Both the position numbers and the translations under genes were made by a program. Below, one piece after another: positions 22,211 through 34,699 of a stretch of DNA of 64,000 nt. This stretch comes from Sinotaia quadrata (taxonomy: Eukaryota > Mollusca > Gastropoda > Architaenioglossa > Viviparidae). How positions within the stretch are numbered: the stretch's first letter is position 1; the number at the start of each line of letters is the position of its first letter. The notes beneath the pieces were generated by a model that ran no database searches, was not told the DNA's origin, and saw nothing but the letters and a program-made list of their open reading frames with translations. The DNA is taken from assembly GCA_028829895.1 (NCBI GenBank), contig CM054179.1, forward strand, positions 105,425,875 to 105,489,874, written 5' to 3'.

Positions 22211-24140
22211 CCTATCTAGCACCGAAGTATTCTTTTTAATCCATGCACTGTTCTATTATGCCAAAGCTCTGTACTAGGCTTAACAGTTTAAAACTCCGAT
22301 TCTGATATAAATGAAAAATAAAATCTAAATCAGGTTTAGCATGACAAGCATCTTCCATTTAAATATTAGTAATTATTAGCAGATTTATTTCTTTTTTCAT
22401 TATGAGCAGTGATCTAATGATTGACTTCCAGAAAAATAACCGTATGATATGATTAAATTTATAAATGACATAACAGTGAGCGATGAATAGCTGCATAACT
22501 TTGAAAAAATTTGTCTCAGATCCATGTTAATCCTCTCCTAGACACAACGACGCCTTCCTTTTTCTGTTTCTTTTCTTCAGCTGAAGGGGAAACAATTCAG
22601 CAAACGAACACTGTCAAAGATCGACAAAAAGTCAGCCAACTAAGTAAATTTCAATGCTGAGACGCGCTGGTCGTCCGCAAACAACATTCAATGTCGCCCA
22701 GCAAATCTGTTCACAATTCATCTGTGATAAATATGGATAAGTTCAATTACGCCATGCATGCATGTGCAACATTTTATTTTTAGAATGGCATAGTAAAGAC
22801 TATTCAATACTAGTCTTTAGAAGGCAAGACGCATTATATACGGTTCTGGTGACCTCGCCCTTCGCCAAAACATTCAACGGTTTTAACCCCTTCAGTGCTA
22901 GATCTTAATCATAAAGGTCAGAAAGCTTTCTGGGTTTTATAGTAGTGGTAATATCGGAATGAAATGAGACAATGAAAATAAATAAATCATTGTAAATTTA
23001 CTGTAGAACATTCTCCTTTTAAAACTGACAATTATCTCATATTCCCACTGTCTCACTGCAACCGTTAGTTAATGTAATGACTTGATAGGTGTACGTCATT
23101 AGATAGGAACATTAAAACATTTTATACTGCGAAGTCAACTTAAAATTATTTCGTCAGAGCAACAGCATGAACTAAGACATTTTATGAACTCTGACATTAA
23201 CTGTAATCTATTTATTTATTAAAGAAACTTAGAGCTCAAAAATTAATTTTAGTGCATTTTTAAAAATAAGTTTAGTGTGTGTGAAATTTACTATAACTTC
23301 AGAACCATTATATTAAATTCACTCCTTTAGAGGTCTAAATAGAAAGGCAAAAAATAAACAAGAACTTTGTCCTATTTTCAAGGAAGGTACATTTCTTTTG
23401 ATAGGCTTTTCTGGGCTCGGTAACAAATCCAAGTACTCAACATACATAATCGACTCATACCGTCAAAAGGCAGAGGAATACACTGCAATTACCTTATCAC
23501 ATTCCTGGGTAGTATGAAGTGTAGTATGAAGTGTCGATCTCTGTGAACACTGTTAAGACTTTTAAGAGACACGGATTTTAATCGAGCTATTTTCAGTCAA
23601 GTGATAGACAGGTCAAACTCGTGCTTACTCACAAAACCAAAAAGTACAATTCCTCTACAATACATGATACATCTGTTCTCCGTTTGTCACTAAGGGGGGG
23701 GGGGGCTATCGAACCGGTCGAATTATCTACTTTCCTCGTTCAAATTCACAAAGCCGTCACTTAAGATAAAGGAATTAATTTAAAAGATACCTTTCTTCTT
23801 TTTTTTTTTGCATGAAAATCATTTGTTTCAAAGTAAATTTTAAAATACTTTGAAAAGTTTGACTTTTTAAGTGACGAGATAGAACTGGGTTTTCTTAACT
23901 TTGATCGCAGAGTTGGAATAGTTGATTACTGTTTACCCTTTCTTATTGTAATTGATATTTGAAATACAAACTTATGTCTTTTTTTTCTATTGATCATTAT
24001 ATTCTGTTCGTTTTATTTCTTGAAAGCGTGGTACTTTTATACAAAGAGTGACAGATAAAATTTATCAGATGTAATAACTAATTATGTCAGATACTGATCT
24101 ACGTATACTTAACTCATGTAATATAATGAGAGTCGTGAAC
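22210..24140. other. AT-rich unique sequence; one weak exon candidate
   Basis: At 22581-22643 a 63-bp segment follows a very strong acceptor (tttctgtttcttttcttcag) and ends at a donor-like TAA|GTAAAT. In one frame it reads EGETIQQTNTVKDRQ… and in another LKGKQFSKRTLSKIDKKSAN plus a stop. No homology was seen. A G run (about 13 G) is at 23694-23706. The rest holds nothing I can name. Confidence 0.2.
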
Positions 24141-24146
24141 AAAAAT

Positions 24147-24165
24147 CTCTCTCCCTTCCCCCCCC

Positions 24166-24198
<33 letters not shown>

Positions 24199-24262
24199 CC
24201 CTTTCTCCCTGTGAACAATTTGGGATGATGACTGTTTTCTTTTCTCTCTCTCTATCTGACTG
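24147..24262. repeat. CT-rich microsatellite and polypyrimidine tract
   Basis: A C run (about 8) and CT runs are interrupted by TTTC and CCCTTTC. A second short CTCTCTAT run is near 24244. Confidence 0.88.
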
Positions 24263-24437
24263 AATAATTTGGGATTGTGGCAGTTTTACAGTGTATCTCA
24301 ACCAATTTCGAGCCGGGTGCATAATACGGCCGCAGTTAAAGTTTTAAGATGAAGATGTGAAGAACAGAGTGAAGGGTAAAAGACGGTATAAATGACAGTA
24401 TGATGATGAAGTGGACTTGCTGCAATGTCTGCTGCTG

Positions 24438-24859
24438 GCGCACTTTTTGTTGTCTGGATGGCAAAGACATAAGCGATCCAAAGAACAGTGGACTTTTTGT
24501 TGTCTGGATGGCAAAGACAGTAAGTGATCCAAAGAACCAGTGGACTTTTTGTTGTCTGGATGGCAAAGACAGTAAGTGATCCAAAGAACCAGTGGACTTT
24601 TTGTTGTCTGGATGGCAAAGACAGTAAATGATCCAAAGAACCAGCGGACTTTTTGTTGTCTGGATGGCAAAGACAGTAAGTGATCCAAAGAAACCAGTGG
24701 ACTTTTGTTGTCTGGATGGCAAAGACAGTAAGTGATCCAAAGAACCAGTGGACTTTTTGTTGTCTGGATGGCAAAGACAGTAAGCGATCCAAAGAACCAG
24801 TGGACTTTTGTTGTCTGGATGGCAAAGATAGTAAGTGATCCAAAGAACCAGTGGACTTT
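24438..24859. repeat. 52-bp minisatellite, 8 copies, open in all three minus frames
   Basis: The unit is ggactttttgttgtctggat followed by ggcaaagacagtaagtgatc and caaagaaccagt. The length is not a multiple of 3, so a minus-strand frame cycles through three readings (…STGSLDHLLSLPSRQQ, …FFGSLTVFAIQTTK, …LVLWITYCLCHPDNK), none with a stop. This creates overlapping ORFs of 189, 175 and 114 codons. They are not taken as genes. Confidence 0.93.
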
Positions 24860-25104
24860 TCACGCACTGGCCGTATGGTGGGAATAGTATAGCTCTACAA
24901 TTCTTGATGTTGTTGTTGCTGCTGTTGCTATCTTTGGTGTTGTGTGGACTGCCCCCCCCCCTCCTGTAGATTTCATTGGACTTTTTCCTTGTGATCCTGG
25001 GCAGATGAGCAAGAAGCCAGTATAGATGGTCTAAACGTAATTAAATCATATCCTCAAATGGATTCCTTGAAATATTCCCACTGCAGATATCCTTTTCTTC
25101 ACTG

Positions 25105-25353
25105 TTGCCATTTATTTTTCTGATGATGGTTGTTTTGTTGTTTTTATTGGCCTTCTTAAGTTTTGGTTTTATTCCTGGACTACTGATGGAGGTTGTTTTG
25201 TTGTTTTTATTGGCCTTCTTAAGTTTTGGTTTTATTCCTGGACTACTGATGGAGGTTTTGTTTTGTGTGTTTCATTGTTCATTTGTAGTGGTGGTCTTCT
25301 TGGCTTTAATTTTTCATCGTCTTGACCGTTTGTTCTGTTTGAAATCCGTGTAG
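25105..25353 (+). other. 82-codon hydrophobic ORF over a 63-bp tandem duplication
   Basis: Two copies of ggttgttttgttgtttttat followed by tggccttcttaagttttggt lie at about 25127 and 25190. The 63-bp period is 21 codons, so the frame repeats VVLLFLLAFLSFGFIPGLLM twice. The product would be almost all membrane-like. T-rich DNA gives hydrophobic translations by chance, there is no splice or promoter context, and I lean towards non-coding. Confidence 0.15.
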
Positions 25354-25632
25354 CCCCTTTGTTGCCCAAGCTGGTTTCGAGCACATTTTTGGTTGCAGTA
25401 TCTTTATCTGATGGCGATTAAGGTAGAGGTAACAGGGGTGGAACTTTCAATACCTTAGTGAGTTTGTCAATCAATGTAACAACATTGTAAGACTTATCTT
25501 TTGTTGATGCAATTTCTCTCCATTTGAGTTCTGGATTTGTGTTTCAATCATTGTATTAACTTAGGCAGACCACATATTTGTCTGTCAAATGCTATGGGTC
25601 GACATAAGGCTGGTTTTTAAGCATGTTTAGTA

Positions 25633-25800
25633 TGAATTTATTTCTATATCAAAAGAATTCATGATAGCGACAGCCACATTTAAACATCGTTTGATATATA
25701 TATATATATATATATATGAATCTCATTATAATAGGAATTTATTTCTATATCAAAAGAATTCTAGAATACACGTCATGATAGCGACAGCCATATTTAAATA
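25633..25800. repeat. About 100-bp duplication around a (TA)n tract
   Basis: Two copies of aatttatttctatatcaaaa and gatagcgacagcca flank a TA run at 25694-25717. Confidence 0.75.
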
Positions 25801-25965
25801 TCTACTGAAATATCTTCAGTAAATTGTCATATCTCGCAGATAAATGTCTTACTACTTTAATAACTGCCAGAGAAGCAAGGAGTAAACGGAGAAAACATGT
25901 AGGTATAAATAAATTTACATTTTTTTTTTACACAAACATGAATTTGAAAAAGTTAAAAAAAGGAA

Positions 25966-26150
25966 CTTCGTAAAGAAATGACGTTGCGACTCAAAAAAAA
26001 AAATAGCTCACCCAATACTGATCTAGTGGACAGACTGCAAAGCTCCTCTGTCCAAAACCAAAGTAAAGAAATGACGTTGCGACACAAAAAATAGCTCACC
26101 CAATACTGATCTAGTGGACAGACTGCAAAGCTCCACTGTCCAAAACCAAA
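25966..26150. repeat. About 90-bp tandem duplication
   Basis: Two copies of aaagaaatgacgttgcgac, then tagctcacccaatactgatc and tagtggacagactgcaaagc. They differ in A-run length and one base. Confidence 0.88.
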
Positions 26151-26546
26151 ATAATCTAATGATGAAACTACATTTAAAGTACAGGTGAAAAGACTTATTT
26201 CCAGGCTGGATAGTAAAACTGCTCAATAATATACTACAATTTCAAATAAATCATTACGGTATGCATTTATGATTCACATACCATTAAAAAATACTATTAT
26301 ACGATGTAATGTGAAAGAAAACGAATTTTTAATTTTCACCTATAGAGAAAACGAAATATTTTGCCTGACAATCGAAATCTGAGTAAGTAAAAAAAGAACA
26401 AAATACATTACCCAGCATGCATTAGCCAGGTCTGACAGGCAGTATCAGTCAGTCTGGAACGTCTGTATTTTCGATAGGACAAATCGAGCGTTTGCAGTTT
26501 TTTTGTCTCTATCACATGGCTCTCATGCGAGCCACCTCATGCAGGT

Positions 26547-26875
26547 GGGCCGACTGTTGGTTAATCAAAGAAAGTAATTGACTGTATATAACGTGCAGCT
26601 CTAATGGCAAAGTATGGGCCGACTGTTGGTTAATCAAAGAAAGTAATTGACTGCATATAACGTGCAGCTCTAATGGCAAAGTATGGGCCGACTGTTGGTT
26701 AATCAAAGAAAGTAATTGACTGTATATAACGTGCAGCTCTAATGGCAAAGTATGGGCCGACTGTTGGTTAATCAAAGAAAGTAATTGACTGACTGCCTAT
26801 AACGTGCAGTATGTCACGGCAAAGTATGGGCCGACTGTTGGTTATCAAAAAAACTAGCTGATTGCATATAACTAT
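26547..26875. repeat. 69-bp minisatellite, about 4.5 copies
   Basis: Units begin gggccgactgttggttaatc at 26547, 26616 and then every 69 bp. The last copies diverge. The minus frame is open because 69 is a multiple of 3. Confidence 0.92.
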
Positions 26876-27005
26876 TGCAGAACAGGTGCAATAGATGCTA
26901 ATTATGTTCTTAACTTTTAAGGGAAGCAGGTGCCTTTAAACACTGGGTAGAGAAATTAAATGTACATTTTGTATAATATGCAAAAAGGACTTTGAAAACT
27001 TTAAT

Positions 27006-27008
<3 letters not shown>

Positions 27009-27102
<94 letters not shown>

Positions 27103-27103
27103 A

Positions 27104-27136
<33 letters not shown>

Positions 27137-27142
27137 CACAAA
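27009..27142. repeat. (CT)n(CA)n microsatellite
   Basis: A CT run of about 38 bases passes directly into a CA run of about 95 bases with scattered AAAC interruptions. Confidence 0.96.
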
Positions 27143-27414
27143 TAAGAACTCTTCATCAAAAACCTCTTTCCGTCTCTCTTTTTAGTATAATAATATTATA
27201 ACGAAATTCTTTTGTTATAAATAAATGGTGCCGAGTGGGATTAAAGGATTAAAACAGATAGAAAAGAAATCCATAGATTATAATATAAAATAAATTATTC
27301 CTTTACAAAGAAAATTAACTTTAAAAATGTAATTTGCGTGCTACAACTTCTTGCCCAACAAACAAAAGCACAAAGGACTATTGTTCTCAGGAGAGAGCAA
27401 TGCCAGCGATTCAG

Positions 27415-28065
27415 ACCTCACGCTAAACAATTGAATCCTGCACGCCGACCTCCCTCACACTAAACTATTCAATCCCGCACGCTGACCTCCCTTACGCTAA
27501 ATAAATTAATCCCGATCCCGCACGCCGATCTAATGCATTAAGCTATTCAATCCCGCACGCCGATCTCCTTATGCATTAAGCTATTCAATCCCGCACGCCG
27601 ACCTCCCTCACTCTAAATAAATGAATCCCGCACGCCGACCTCCTCACTCTAAATAAATTAATCCCGCACGCCGACCTCCTCACTCTAAATAAATTAATCC
27701 CGCACGCCGACCTCCTCACTCTAAATAAATTAATCCAGAACGCCGACCTCCCTCACGCTATACAATTGAATCCCGCACGCCGACCTCCCTCACGCTATAC
27801 AATTGAATCCCGCACGCCGACCTCCCTCACGCTATACAATTGAATCCCGCACGCCGACCTCCCTCACGCTATACAATTGAATCCCGCACGCCGACCTCCC
27901 TCACGCTATACAATTGAATCCCGCACGCCGACCTCCCTCACGCTATACAATTGAATCCCGCACGCCGACCTCCCTCACGCTATACAATTGAATCCCGCAC
28001 GCCGACCTCCCTCAAGCTATACAATTGAATCCTGCACGCCGACTTCCTCACGCTAAACAATGTAA
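27415..28065. repeat. 37-bp CpG-rich minisatellite, about 17 copies
   Basis: The unit is cgcacgccgacctccctcac plus gctatacaattgaatcc. Early copies use ctaaataaattaatcc instead, so there are at least three subtypes in blocks. Each unit has four or more CpG in an otherwise AT-rich, CpG-poor region. Confidence 0.95.
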
Positions 28066-28570
28066 CCCGTATAAAGATCTTTCTTAGACTATACTTCCCA
28101 TAGTGAAAGTTTTCATTCTATAGAAAACAAGAGTAAAGGCCTACCTCACTCTACAGCATACAGACAAAAAATGGAATTAGCTTTTGTTTCAGAGAAGCAA
28201 GATTCGGTCTACACCACACTAAAGCAAGCAGTCCAATAAATGAAATCGGGTTTACTTTAATTGTAAAACAAATATACAAGCCTACCTTACATTAAAGCTA
28301 ACGGGACAAAGTGTACTCTAAAAGAATGATTTAGGTCAACTACACTCTAAAAAAACTAATCCAGTCAAGTATCGGAAGTTGGCTTGTCCTAAGTCCTAAG
28401 ATAACAAGAATATAGGTCTACTTCACACTAAAAATGCAGTCAAGTAAAGAACGTATATGGCCCTGGGCAGAAAACAATGATAAAAGCTTACCTCACAGTA
28501 AACAGCAGTTATTCTATAAACCTAAGAGGATAGCGCAGACTACATTCACCTAACGGACACCAAAGCAAGC
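28065..28570. repeat. Weak degenerate repeats (…cctacctcac…taaagcaagcag…)
   Basis: Recurring phrases such as ctacctcac, cactaaa and caagcagtc are spaced about 60-70 bp apart. Decay is too advanced for a consensus. Confidence 0.45.
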
Positions 28571-28978
28571 AATCACTAACACCTGAATATCAGTCTTCTA
28601 AGCAGAGAAAATAATTATACTTTTATTGCACGTTAGAGTGTGTAGTCCCATGGAGGGAAGAGTTACCAATACAAGACTGGCTCTTACAACCACCTGTACG
28701 GCGTCACAATTTGTTTGAATACTCCAACGTGCGATCAATTCCATGGGCAAATTCATCCACGGAGAGCCGACTTCGACAAATGTAATGTATTGAACGACGA
28801 ACGACTGCTTAATTGATGAATGCGCGAGCCTCCGCATTAAAGATTTAGAGTGAGTAAAATGTTATAACTAGGATTACTTAGGGGAAAGTGCAAGATGCGA
28901 CATTGTGGTGGTAGATCGGATTAGGTAGACATGTGATAGTGACTGGCCATACATGGAGACTTGTACATATCGTCAGCA

Positions 28979-29243
28979 ACGATAAAACACGATGAAACAA
29001 CGATGAAACACGATGAAACAACGATTAAAACACGATGAAACAACGATAAAACACGATGAAACAACGATGAAACAACGATCAAAACACGATGAAACAACGA
29101 TGAAACAACGATCAAAACACGATGAAACAACGATGAAACACGATGAAACAACGATGAAACAACGATCAAAACACGATGAAACAACGATGAAGCAACGATC
29201 AAAACACGATGAAACAACGATGAAACAACGATCAAAACACGAA
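28979..29243. repeat. ACGATGAAACA-based composite minisatellite
   Basis: Short units acgatgaaaca (11 bp) and acgatcaaaac combine into higher-order blocks of about 39 bp. ORFs on both strands (for example 29013-29270) are repeats of HDETTMKQRSK or its complement and are treated as artefacts. Confidence 0.93.
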
Positions 29244-29383
29244 ATCACTCTCAGGCGTAACTTACTGTAAATGGAGAAAATCAAGCTTTTCTCTCGGCAA
29301 CTTCGAACTGAGGGAAATTCTAAAAACGACACCGAAATGAACAAGAATATCAAAATAGTGCGCTCTGTAAAGCTAAAACCACT

Positions 29384-29389
29384 CTCTCA

Positions 29390-29424
<35 letters not shown>

Positions 29425-29425
29425 G
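29384..29425. repeat. (CT)n(CA)n microsatellite
   Basis: A short CT run is followed by a CA run. Confidence 0.9.
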
Positions 29426-29539
29426 TCCCATAGAGTAACTGAGTCCTATAGAGAAAATGAGTAACCTAGTTCTGCGCATACGCATCTACAGTTGCCCCAG
29501 TCCATTACACAAAATCATTTACGTCATATAAATTTTATT

Positions 29540-30090
29540 TTAAAGAAAAGACAACTCGACTCTATGTTGCAGCACTTGTTGATTTTGCGTATGAGGCCTG
29601 ATAGCTGCTGCCATCCTATTGAACATCCTCTTCGGGATGTGTAAAACTGAACATCCTCCTCGGGATGTGTAAAAGTCTGGTGCTGACAGTTCGCTATATT
29701 GACAACAAAGAAAAGCTGGCGTGTAGGCGACATTCATAGTCACGAGAGTGCTTGCACTTGAACTCGCGCAAGAAAGGGGCCGTCTTACCAGCATTAAAGG
29801 CCCATGGGCAAAGCACAAGGCCCTACCTACACAACCACTCACAGGAATAAAAGTTGACATCAAGTCACAAGATACATAGATTAGCATGTCGGGGGCAACT
29901 GCCCAGCGTGCCTATGCGTCAAGACGTCGGTTTCTGCTACCAATACAACACTTAACGAGGTCATATGTGCCGTTTCAACGAGAGCAAGGTCAAGGACACC
30001 CCTCGATTTACGTTAGCAAGACTGTCAACAAACTACTTCTTTCTCTAAGCAGTTCCGTAACGGCATCTTACGATATAAAATAAGCAAATA
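29540..30090. other. GC-richer unique segment with overlapping ORFs, unassigned
   Basis: Open frames exist on both strands (minus 29540-29887; plus 29886-30083). A 23-bp duplication of the phrase gaacatcctc(t/c)tcgggatg lies at about 29622 and 29650. No conserved motif, splice pair or transposon domain was recognised. It may be a degraded mobile element or a fragment of an exon. Confidence 0.2.
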
Positions 30091-30920
30091 TCTTTGGGTA
30101 ATAGGATTGCTGGCTTATGTGATAAGTGCTAACACCAAGAATACGTATTCTCTCTGAGTATCGACAGCCATGTCAGTATTTAAGATAGAATCAATAGTTC
30201 CAGTTTCAAGAAAATAAGAATCGTATATATCCCAGTTTACTAAAGACACACTTTCTCAAAATCATAATGCAATTGACGCTATGTTAGTATCTGTTAGAAA
30301 ATCGGATATTGGCATAGCAAAACGATGATGATGACGATGACGACGATGATGATGAAATATCTTTGTTTGCAAATGCAAGGTTAATTATAAAAATACTTCT
30401 ACATCCGCGAATCTCTTGGAAATCATCTTAATAATCATCTTTACACCACGTGACTGTAAGTGTTCGAACAAACGTCAATTAGCCACAGATGATTGGTCAT
30501 AGCTTTGTGTATTCGTTTAACAATTGACAATCGTTTACTTTTATTTGTTTTTAGTTTTCTCGAATAAATAAAAGCAAATAAATTAACAAAAGTAATTCGG
30601 TTTTTTTTTTTTTAGTTTAATCTTAATTTTCATTCCCCCCCCCCCTCTCTTTCTCCAATCTTTAATTTGTATGGTTTCTAATAAATAAATTTGTAATAAT
30701 ATAACATTGCTCTTTAATGTGCATTATTCCGACTAGTTTTCATGAATAGTTTGTTTATTTTTAATATGCTATATTAAGCTTATTGATAGGGCCTTTCAAT
30801 CAAAAGAAAATTCTCTTTAGGTCTCTGTATTTTCTCTCCTTCCTTTATTTCCACTATTTTCCTTTCGCTTTCTTTCCTCTTCCTTTCCTATATCTTTTGT
30901 TCTGTATTTGAGAGTCTTTT
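30090..30920. other. AT-rich unique sequence, no gene seen
   Basis: A GATGATGACGATGACG stretch is at about 30324-30356, a T run at about 30601 and a C run at about 30636. Confidence 0.4.
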
Positions 30921-30925
30921 CAACC

Positions 30926-30981
<56 letters not shown>

Positions 30982-30998
30982 TCACACACAGATTCACA
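30926..30998. repeat. (TTTC)n microsatellite
   Basis: About 14 TTTC units, then a short CACACA tail. A smaller TTCC/TTTC tract is at 32100-32144. Confidence 0.95.
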
Positions 30999-31790
30999 CA
31001 CACAGACGTAATGAGCGATATGTAGTGAAATTAGCTTGGGGATTGAATCTTCATTAATAGATAACTGATTCCCAAGTGAAGCACTTCCATCTCCCTCTCG
31101 GAAATTACTTGGAGATTAAGCTAACTGATATTTACAGCCTTGCGTGAACGTGTGAACTTTGAACTTTTAAAAATGTGTCCTTTACATAGTACTGTATATG
31201 AAATCTGATAATACTGATTTTGGTCCCTGACGATAAGAAATGTCTACAATCGAAAACATTCTAAAGGTATTGGCCTATAGTCAGTTATCTTTCAGTAATG
31301 ACAGTTACACATTTGCATCTAACCACAGTTGCTTCGGTTCTTTAATCAGTAAATTTAGAATTTAATTGCTTGCACCAACAAAACTTAAATATTAAAGTTT
31401 TAAAAATCTGCAAAACCATTCCATTTATTCCTCAACAACAGAGAGGATGCGGTATGATGTTTCTTAGAACCAATTGAAAAGATAACTCTTAGTTAAAGGA
31501 AACAGTTATCCTCTGACCCAATTTCATTTGTTAATTATACTGCTGAATTGCATTAACAAACGAAATCGTCTCAATTGGTGCATATATGCAAGATGATTGC
31601 TCTATTGCAATAATTATTTTACTAAATAATTTTAACACAACAATTATGTATATGTACTGCTGAATAGATATCCAAAACACAGTCCTATGAAGTGACGACC
31701 TTGAATTAGTATCCTTGCTCAATGATAACATTATTTATATTGTTTCAACCAGGTTTACCTGATAATTTGCAAACAAACAAAAGTCCATTT
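30999..31790. other. AT-rich unique sequence, no gene seen
   Basis: Only short unsupported ORFs were found. Confidence 0.4.
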
Positions 31791-31794
31791 ATCT

Positions 31795-32040
31795 GGGTAG
31801 AAGAAAACAAAAACTTATCTGGTTATAAATCTGTATTATGATACCTAAACTTATTTGGTTATATGCATGTATTAAAATACCTACTTATCTGGTTAAATTC
31901 ATGCTTTAAAATAGCTACTTATATGGTCACATTCCTCCCTTAAATTACCCACTTACCTGGTTACATTCCTGCATTAAAATACCGGCTTATTTGGTTATAT
32001 TCCTGCTTATTTGGTTATATTCTTGTTTATCAATTAAATG
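31795..32040. repeat. Degenerate ACTTATCTGGTTATATTCCTG array
   Basis: About seven imperfect units of 32-38 bp carry cttatttggttatattcctg and ttaaaatacc. Confidence 0.75.
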
Positions 32041-32144
32041 TGTACGCATCCAATGATCGGTTGCATTCTATCATATGTATACCTAGCATACCTCCATCTT
32101 TCTTCCTTCCTTCCTTTCTTTCTTTCTTTCTTTCTTTCTTTCAG

Positions 32145-32900
32145 CCTTTTATCTATAGGTCATACTGACGTGCATCTATCTGTCTTTCTTTTATTGATTT
32201 TTTTTTTGTTCCACAACATCCTCATTTTTATAGCTGATATTCCTGTTTCCAATTCACTAGGCGTGCGAGTGTTTGTTGAGGATACTGTCTAGAAAAGAAA
32301 GGACAGTGACAAAGCGACAAAGAGAGAGAAAGGTAGAATTTATTTTTGATGTCAGCAAATGAATGTAAGCTCATTTGTTTCCTTGTCGATCGTTTCTGAA
32401 GGGCATCACTACCTCTTTCTAAGCCACACGCTCAAAATTCGCGCCATTGTTTTGACTACAAGAATAGACACACTCACGTGTTCTCTAGTCAACTGCAGTG
32501 TTGCTTTGTTTCCCATACATTGATTTTTCAAATGGCAATTCCTTTATCAACGACAGAATCGTGTACATTGCTTGCATGTGGGTTCAGTGACAAGAAAATG
32601 AATGCGTGGTGTAGACAGTTTTGAGACATGGTACGATTCTCAGTGGGAGGGAACTATGGAATAAAAGAGTCCTTATCCATAGTGTTGTGGTCTTGACAAT
32701 ATAAATGCATAACTGTCAATCATCTGGTCAGTGCCAAAAAAGCATTCGGTTTTTTTCGAATGTTTAAAAACGTATCCAGTACTGGATAATTATTTTTGCA
32801 TTTTCTTAACACGCACACACATATGCACAAAAACCTAAAGACGTTTTTTTCACCAAATGAATTTGTGTTTTCACAATAATCACGGTTCCGGTAAATTAAA
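32145..32900. other. Unique sequence, no gene seen
   Basis: No open frame or splice combination worth calling was found. Confidence 0.4.
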
Positions 32901-32914
32901 CAAGCGCGACACTG

Positions 32915-33310
32915 AGATCATTTGAAACAAATACTGACTGAGGTCAATTTAAACAACTTACGACTTATGTGAATTGAAACATGTAACAGAGGTAATTTTC
33001 AACAACGTACAACTCAGGTAACTTTCCATAGCGTACGACTGAGGTAACTTTCAACAATATACGACTGAGGTAATTTTCCTCAATGTGCCACTGAAGTAAC
33101 TTTCAACAATATACGACTGAGGTAATTTTCCTCAATGTGCCACTGAGGTAACTTTCAACAATATACGACTGAGGTAATTTTCCTCAATGTGCCACTGAAG
33201 TAACTTTCAACAATATACGACTGAGGTAATTTTCCTCAATGTGCCAATGATGTAACTTTCAACAACATACCACTGAGATAATTTTCAACAATATACAACT
33301 AAAGTAACTT
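32915..33310. repeat. 26/52-bp minisatellite with GAGGTAA in most units
   Basis: A dimeric unit (tttcaacaatatacgactga, ggtaattttcctcaatgtgc, cactgaagtaac) repeats about four times between about 33040 and 33260. More diverged monomers lie on each side. Confidence 0.9.
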
Positions 33311-33404
33311 TAGCGCAGTATTTATGAGATAAATGCTTATATATCAATTTGACCTCCTTGACCTCCCTTGACTTCCCCTCCCAAATATACAACAATAGCT
33401 GTCA

Positions 33405-33460
33405 CAATGAAATATTGGCACAGACGAAGTCCGTTATTCGAGTCCCGTCCCGAGCGAAGC
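33405..33460 (+). mobile_element. tRNA-like (SINE-like) relic, copy 2
   Basis: TATTGGCAC at 33413 and TTCGAGTCCCG at 33437 repeat the two blocks seen at 12033 and 12058. The sequence between differs by substitutions and a one-base shift. No complete element could be delimited. Confidence 0.35.
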
Positions 33461-33474
33461 GCAAAAATTTCAAA

Positions 33475-33620
33475 AGACGTGTGATAACTGTAATAAAATG
33501 CTTGTGATAAGCGTATTAAAATGCTTATGATAACTGTAATTTAACGCTTGTGTTAACTGTAACACAATGCTTGTGATAGCTGTAATAAAATGCTTGTGAT
33601 AACTGCAATACAATACTTAT
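33475..33620. repeat. About 23-bp TGCTTGTGATAACTGTAATAAAA array, 6-7 copies
   Basis: Imperfect units vary at the gtgata / gtgtta and taataaa / taacaca positions. Confidence 0.85.
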
Positions 33621-33924
33621 AATTATAATGCTTTTTAAACATAATCTGTGAACTGTGAACTCTAAATTTTGTAATGTTATGCTAATACGAAGAGAGAAAA
33701 TTAATAAAATAGCATTATGCTTTGGAGAACTTATAACGACTTTTTTTTTTAATGTTAGTGAAATTGTAAAATCTTATTGTCTTTGGTGCTAATTAACGTG
33801 AGGAATGTAAATATAAAACATTTATCTACACAGGGACAACATTGTTGTCTAGACAGATATCTGGATTCCTAGTTCCGCAAGTCCCAATTCCTAATATCTA
33901 ACTTTTGGCACAGAGTCCTGGTGC

Positions 33925-34565
33925 ACTTTACAAAATTCTTTACAAGACAGGAGAAATAATTCAGGTCACTGAAGAAGTCTGGGAGGAAAGATGATTAATT
34001 TGTTTACAAAATTCTTTACAAAAAATTGGAGAAATAATTCAGGTCAGCAATAGATCTGGTGTGTTTGTCAAAGGACAGTTAAGCTCTTTGAAAATAAGTT
34101 GTGCATATTAACGGAAAGAAACATATGAAATTAACAATATCATTAGCGTGATATGCAGGTTGCTACTAAACATGAGCTAAACATATTAAAGGAAAGAAAA
34201 AACACTGAAATAAAAAATATCATTAGTGTGATATGTTGGCTGCTACTAAACATGAGCTAAACATATTAAAGGAAAGGAAAAACACTGAAATAAACACGAA
34301 CGTTTGGTGTGTTATTAAATAGGAGCTAAGTGCGCTCCCTGAAAAAGATTTGAGATATTCCGTATACATAATGTGCTGAAATGACAATCTTGTCTTACAG
34401 AACTACTTTCAAAACTGAACAAGCCTCTCTTTTCTTGAAACTCTTTGTAGTGAGATCATCAAGAGTAGTCTAAATCCATTTGTTAAAACTGAACAAGCCT
34501 CTCTTTTCTTGAAACTCTTTGTAGTAAGATCATCAAGAATAGTCTAAATCCATTTGTTTTCTGTT
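33925..34565. repeat. Series of three local duplications
   Basis: One has about 76-bp spacing (ttctttacaa … gagaaataattcaggtca at about 33938 and 34013). One is about 90 bp (catgagctaaacatattaaa at about 34168 and 34252). One is about 85 bp (aactgaacaagcctctcttt at about 34414 and 34486). Confidence 0.8.
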
Positions 34566-34699
34566 TTTTTATTAAATTGTTCAGCTGCTGCGATACTTTT
34601 CAACTGTTGACAGAAATGGCAATAGTGATTAAGACCAAGCCAGTGATTTATTGTGCAGTACTGTTGAGCCTAAATAATTAATAGATGTGAAGAAAATGA

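Noticed and set aside
29540..30083. Two head-to-head ORFs (115 and 65 codons) in GC-richer DNA
   Set aside because: No recognisable motif, no matched splice sites, and no transposon ends found. Kept only as an unassigned segment.
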